NCBI RefSeq assembly: GCF_042646605.1
Contig: NZ_JBHRUG010000009.1
Span: forward strand, 191,576 to 255,575
Direction of reading: 5' to 3'
Length of the DNA: 64,000 nt
Source of the DNA: Litchfieldella rifensis
GTDB lineage: Bacteria; Pseudomonadota; Gammaproteobacteria; Pseudomonadales; Halomonadaceae
The first letter of the stretch is position 1, and each line of letters opens with the position of its first letter. Position numbers and translations under genes: made by a program. Shown here in pieces: positions 61,461 to 64,000 of the stretch. The notes beneath the pieces were generated by a model. That model made no database searches, was not told where the DNA came from, and saw nothing but the letters and a program-made list of their open reading frames with translations.

Positions 61461-62420
61461 ATGTTCAAGACTGGAAAGCGCCTGCTGATCGCCGCTCTCG
61501 CCGTGAGCGCTCCGCTCTTCGCCGGAGCCGTCTCGGCCCAGGATCAGGGGCTCATCTCGATCATCGTCAACGACAATTCCAACCCCTACTGGTTCACCGA
61601 GGGCAAGGTTGCCCGCGAGACCGCCGAGGAGTTGGGTTATCAGGCCAATGTCAGTTCCCATAAAGGCGATACCAACGCCGAGAGCCGGCAGATCGATACC
61701 GCGATCACCAATCAGGCCAAGGCGATCATTCTCGACCCGGCCAACGCCGACGGTTCCATTGGCGCCGTGCGCAAGGCCGTCGACGCCGGCATCCCGGTGT
61801 TCATCGTCAATGCCGAGATCAACCAGCAGGGACTGGCCGAGGCGCAACTCGTATCCAACAACGCTCAGGGGGCGGCGTTGGGCGCCCAACAGTGGGTACA
61901 GGAAATCGGCGGCGAGGCGACGTACGTCGAACTCAAGGGCGCGCCCTCCGACAATAACGCCGCGACACGCTCGAACGGCTACGAAACCGTGCTCAGTCAG
62001 TACCCGAGCCTGGAGCGGGTCGGCGTGGACGTCGCCAACTGGGATCGCACCCAGGGCTACAACAAGATGCAGAGCTTGTTGCAGGCCAATCCCAACATCC
62101 AGGGGGTGATCAGCGGCAACGATGAAATGGCGCTCGGTGCGATCGCAGCGCTCAAGGAAGCCGGCAAGCTCGACGACGTGGTGGTCGGTGGGTTCGATGG
62201 CTCGCCCGACGCGGTCGATGCGGTCAAGGCCGGCGAGATGGCCTACACGGTTCTGCAGCCGGTGGCTATCTTCTCCGAGCAGGCGGTTCGCATGGCAGAT
62301 GAGTACATCCGTACTGGTGAGACCGGCCTTAGTGGTGAGAAGCACCTCTTCGACTGCCTCCTCGTCACCACGGACAACGTGGATCAGTACACCGCTCCCT
62401 TCGTGCTCGCGCAGCAATAG
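61461..62420 (+). CDS. Sugar/polyol ABC substrate-binding protein (RbsB type)
   Basis: A 319-residue periplasmic protein with a Sec signal (LLIAALAVSAPLFAGAVSA, cleavage before QDQ) and the type I periplasmic-binding fold: ISIIVNDNSNPYWFTEGKVA, AIILDPANADGSIGAVRKAV and GVISGNDEMALGAIAALKEA. It should capture the polyol substrate (erythritol or similar). Last gene of the operon, with AAGGAAGG before the start. The order ATPase, permease, binding protein equals that of eryEFG in Brucella. Confidence 0.86.
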   Translation: MFKTGKRLLIAALAVSAPLFAGAVSAQDQGLISIIVNDNSNPYWFTEGKVARETAEELGYQANVSSHKGDTNAESRQIDTAITNQAKAIILDPANADGSIGAVRKAVDAGIPVFIVNAEINQQGLAEAQLVSNNAQGAALGAQQWVQEIGGEATYVELKGAPSDNNAATRSNGYETVLSQYPSLERVGVDVANWDRTQGYNKMQSLLQANPNIQGVISGNDEMALGAIAALKEAGKLDDVVVGGFDGSPDAVDAVKAGEMAYTVLQPVAIFSEQAVRMADEYIRTGETGLSGEKHLFDCLLVTTDNVDQYTAPFVLAQQ

Positions 62421-62479
62421 GGAACACTTTCTAGCTCCTTTTCAAGCACCTAGGTACGGGGGCAAGGCGAAGCGAGGGT

Positions 62480-62582
62480 CTTTTGCCATGGGTGAGGCGG
62501 ATTCCGCCGAACGGGCTGGCCATGGATGGCCAGTCCAGGTCCTGCAAGCGAAGCAGGATGCGAGAGCGTAGCAGGGCAAAAG
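62480..62582. repeat. Structured intergenic element with nested inverted repeats
   Basis: Outer arms CTTTTGCC (62480-62487) and GGCAAAAG (62575-62582) enclose three hairpins: GGCGG-ATT-CCGCC, the near-palindrome CTGGCCATGGATGGCCAG and TCCTGC-N7-GCAGGA. There is no coding frame I trust in 62421-62701. The compact nested design resembles a dispersed intergenic repeat or a structured RNA. Only one copy is visible in this window. Confidence 0.4.
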
Positions 62583-62654
62583 TAGCGCCCATGGAAGGGT
62601 TTACAGCGCCCTCGCGAAGGCTTGTCGACGGGCCACTCCTATCCCATCTGATAC

Positions 62655-62685
62655 GACACCGCCCGGCCAAGTGCCGGGCAGTGTC
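62655..62685. terminator. Hairpin between the polyol operon and ribH2
   Basis: Stem GACAC-GCCCGGC / GCCGGGC-GTGTC (one mismatch) with a five-base loop between two convergent genes. No long T-run follows on either strand, so termination strength is uncertain. Confidence 0.5.
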
Positions 62686-62701
62686 GTTGAGGTGTCGTGC
62701 G

Positions 62702-63181
62702 TCAGCCGTTCAGTTGCCGCGCCTGGCGATGGTTCTCCAGCGTCATGGCGCAAGCCTCGGCAGCCTCGCGTCCCTTGGTCACGAAGTGCTCGTGGAAGAA
62801 CGCTGTGTGGGTGGCGTGCTCGTGGAAATGGTGCGGGGTGAGCACCACCGATAGCACTGGGACTTCGCTGTCGAGTTGCACCCGCATCATGCCGTCGATC
62901 ACCGCCTGGGCGACGAAGTCGTGGCGATAGATGCCGCCATCGACCACGAAACCGGCACCGATAATGGCGTCATAGCGACCGCTCTTGGCCAGCAATTTGG
63001 CCTGCAGGGGAATCTCATAGGCGCCGGCGACGCGGAATACCTCGACCCGGTCGGCGTCGATGCCGTGCTTCTCGGTGAGAGTGGTGGTGAATGCCTCGCG
63101 GGCCTGGTCAACGATATCGCTGTGCCAGCTGGCCTGGATAAAGGCGATACGTGGGGATTGGCTGGGGGTGGACTGATTCAT
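62702..63181 (-). CDS. ribH2: 6,7-Dimethyl-8-ribityllumazine synthase, type II (RibH2)
   Basis: A 159-residue lumazine synthase strongly resembling Brucella RibH2: RIAFIQASWHSDIVDQAREA, FRVAGAYEIPLQAKLLAKSG, GAGFVVDGGIYRHDFVAQAV and VPVLSVVLTPHHFHEHATHT (catalytic His region). It condenses the ribityl-aminouracil and dihydroxybutanone phosphate in the penultimate step of riboflavin synthesis. The type II form is decameric and found mostly in rhizobia and Brucella. The start at 63181 has GAGGAAG upstream. The FMN riboswitch in front shows it is regulated by flavin supply. No other rib gene is adjacent. Confidence 0.88.
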   Translation of the reverse strand: MNQSTPSQSPRIAFIQASWHSDIVDQAREAFTTTLTEKHGIDADRVEVFRVAGAYEIPLQAKLLAKSGRYDAIIGAGFVVDGGIYRHDFVAQAVIDGMMRVQLDSEVPVLSVVLTPHHFHEHATHTAFFHEHFVTKGREAAEACAMTLENHRQARQLNG

Positions 63182-63258
63182 GGTCTTCCTCATTTATCAT
63201 AACCAGAATCAGGGCATGCGGAACCAATCGCCGGGTGCGAGTACCCGTCAACGGAGCC

Positions 63259-63430
63259 GTTCTCTTCCATCCGGACTATCACCGTCGGCTTCGGAATCGC
63301 ACCGAATCTGCTGACCCCGGTCATGGCCGCGTCGCCAGGAAAGAGACGCAGGAACCGGACCGGGCGCTCGCGGGCTGAGGCAAAAGTCGCCATCACCGCC
63401 GGTGGGGACTTTCACCCCGCCCTGAGAACA
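63259..63430 (-). promoter_or_regulatory. FMN riboswitch (RFN element) upstream of ribH2
   Basis: Read on the minus strand, the 5' part has AGGGCGGGGTGAAAGTCCCC followed by ACCGGCGGTGAT, and the 3' part has GCCGACGGTGATAGTCCGGA followed by TGGAAGAGAAC. These are the conserved blocks of the RFN aptamer. It lies about 80 bases before the ribH2 start. The expression platform (GAACGGCTCCGTTGACGG and onward) contains no obvious T-run terminator, so control of translation is more likely than termination (inference). Confidence 0.92.
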
Positions 63431-63457
63431 CGTGACCGTGGTTTCCCACGGTCACGT
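63430..63457 (-). terminator. Terminator-like hairpin downstream of the transketolase gene
   Basis: A perfect 12-bp stem (ACGTGACCGTGG / CCACGGTCACGT) with a four-base loop lies between the transketolase stop and the 5' end of the FMN riboswitch. T-run is weak on both sides. Confidence 0.6.
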
Positions 63458-63490
63458 CATTTTACGTTGAGCGGCATGGCGGCGCCAGGC

Positions 63491-64000
63491 CTAGCTGACT
63501 TCTTTCAGCAGTTTTTCAGCCTGCTTGACGACATTGTCGACAGTGAAGCCGAAGTGCGGGAACAGGTCTTCCGCCTTGCCGGACTCGCCAAAGGTACTCA
63601 TGCCGACGATGCGCCCGTCGAGGCCCACGTACTTGTACCAGTAGGCGTAGTGGCTGGCCTCGATGGCCAGGCGCCGGGTCACATTGGCCGGCAGCACCGC
63701 CTCGCGGTAGCTGGCGGGCTGGGCATCGAAGGTGTCGGTGGAGGGCATCGACACCACGCGCACCGCCTTGCCCTTGGCGGCGAGCGCTTCGGCGGCGTCC
63801 ATCGCCAGGCCGACCTCGGAACCGGTGGCGATCAGGATCAGCTCGGGCGTCACCACGTTGTCCTTGAGGATGCTCTCTTTCAATACGTACCCACCACGCT
63901 CGATCTCGGCCAGCTGCCGCTGGGTGCGCGGCTGGTGCGGCAGGGTCTGGCGCGACAAGACCAGCGCGGTGGGCGCGCCATGGCGCTTGAGCGCGGCCCC
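63491..64000 (-). CDS. tkt: Transketolase, C-terminal part (gene cut by the window edge)
   Basis: 169 residues of the C-terminus are visible; the frame is open to the window end, so the 5' part lies beyond 64000. Transketolase words: LVLSRQTLPHQPRT, GYVLKESILKDNVVTPELIL, ATGSEVGLAMDAAEALAAKG, RVVSMPSTDTFDAQPASYRE and HYAYWYKYVGLDGRIVGM. It transfers two-carbon units in the pentose phosphate pathway, consuming or producing erythrose 4-phosphate, the expected end product of the neighbouring erythritol route. Adjacency may be coincidental. Confidence 0.9.
   Translation of the reverse strand, partial: GAALKRHGAPTALVLSRQTLPHQPRTQRQLAEIERGGYVLKESILKDNVVTPELILIATGSEVGLAMDAAEALAAKGKAVRVVSMPSTDTFDAQPASYREAVLPANVTRRLAIEASHYAYWYKYVGLDGRIVGMSTFGESGKAEDLFPHFGFTVDNVVKQAEKLLKEVS

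Overview
The window looks like chromosomal DNA of a GC-rich gammaproteobacterium of the Halomonas/Halomonadaceae type. This is inferred from gene content and style: FabV as enoyl-ACP reductase, a complete arginine succinyltransferase operon with paired AruF/AruG subunits, a class I PHA synthase, a PhoX phosphatase with a Pho box, and many intergenic hairpins. No rRNA gene or species marker is present, so the genus is an inference.

Positions 1 to about 3396 are the right end of an integrated mobile element, probably a temperate (perhaps filamentous) phage. It has a small HTH gene divergent from a phage-type repressor, several tiny membrane-protein genes, and an AT-rich two-gene cargo cassette. 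It ends at a 57-bp copy of the 3' half of a tRNA-Leu(CAA) gene. The integrase and the intact tRNA should lie left of the window.

Positions 3400-15700 are mixed housekeeping genes: a possible GacA/UvrY-controlled small RNA locus, a membrane thioredoxin-like protein, a LysE exporter, a REC-EAL protein lacking the phospho-acceptor Asp, a copper chaperone, AidB, a Nudix hydrolase, glutathione peroxidase, FabV, two GlxA-type regulators flanking a cysteine hydrolase, a methyltransferase, and an SDR gene reduced to a stub by internal deletion. Positions 15960-22120 are the ast/aru operon (astC-aruF-aruG-astD-astB) that converts arginine to glutamate and succinate. It is followed by a GNAT gene, a slipin/NfeD membrane pair, a lipoprotein, and an FtsH paralogue co-directional with phaC.

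Positions 28417-43395 form a large aromatic catabolic locus for aerobic, CoA-dependent degradation of 2-aminobenzoate (anthranilate) or a close relative. It holds an aminobenzoate-CoA ligase, a fused flavin monooxygenase/old-yellow-enzyme reductase, an SDR, two enoyl-CoA hydratases, a hydroxyacyl-CoA dehydrogenase, an acyl-CoA dehydrogenase, a hotdog thioesterase, a RidA-type enamine deaminase and a five-gene branched-chain-type ABC importer. A MarR regulator is encoded in the locus. A perfect 26-bp palindrome between the two divergent arms is its probable operator. An arylformamidase-like hydrolase follows.

Positions 44429-51950 carry rmuC, phoX behind a Pho box, and malEFG without malK. Positions 51973-62420 form a polyol locus resembling the alphaproteobacterial erythritol (ery) system: an EryA-like kinase, an EryB-like FAD dehydrogenase, an EryD-like SorC regulator, a TIM-type isomerase, a Hyi-like isomerase, a DUF2291 protein and a ribose-type ABC importer. 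The window closes with a type II lumazine synthase (ribH2) under an FMN riboswitch and the 3' part of a transketolase gene.
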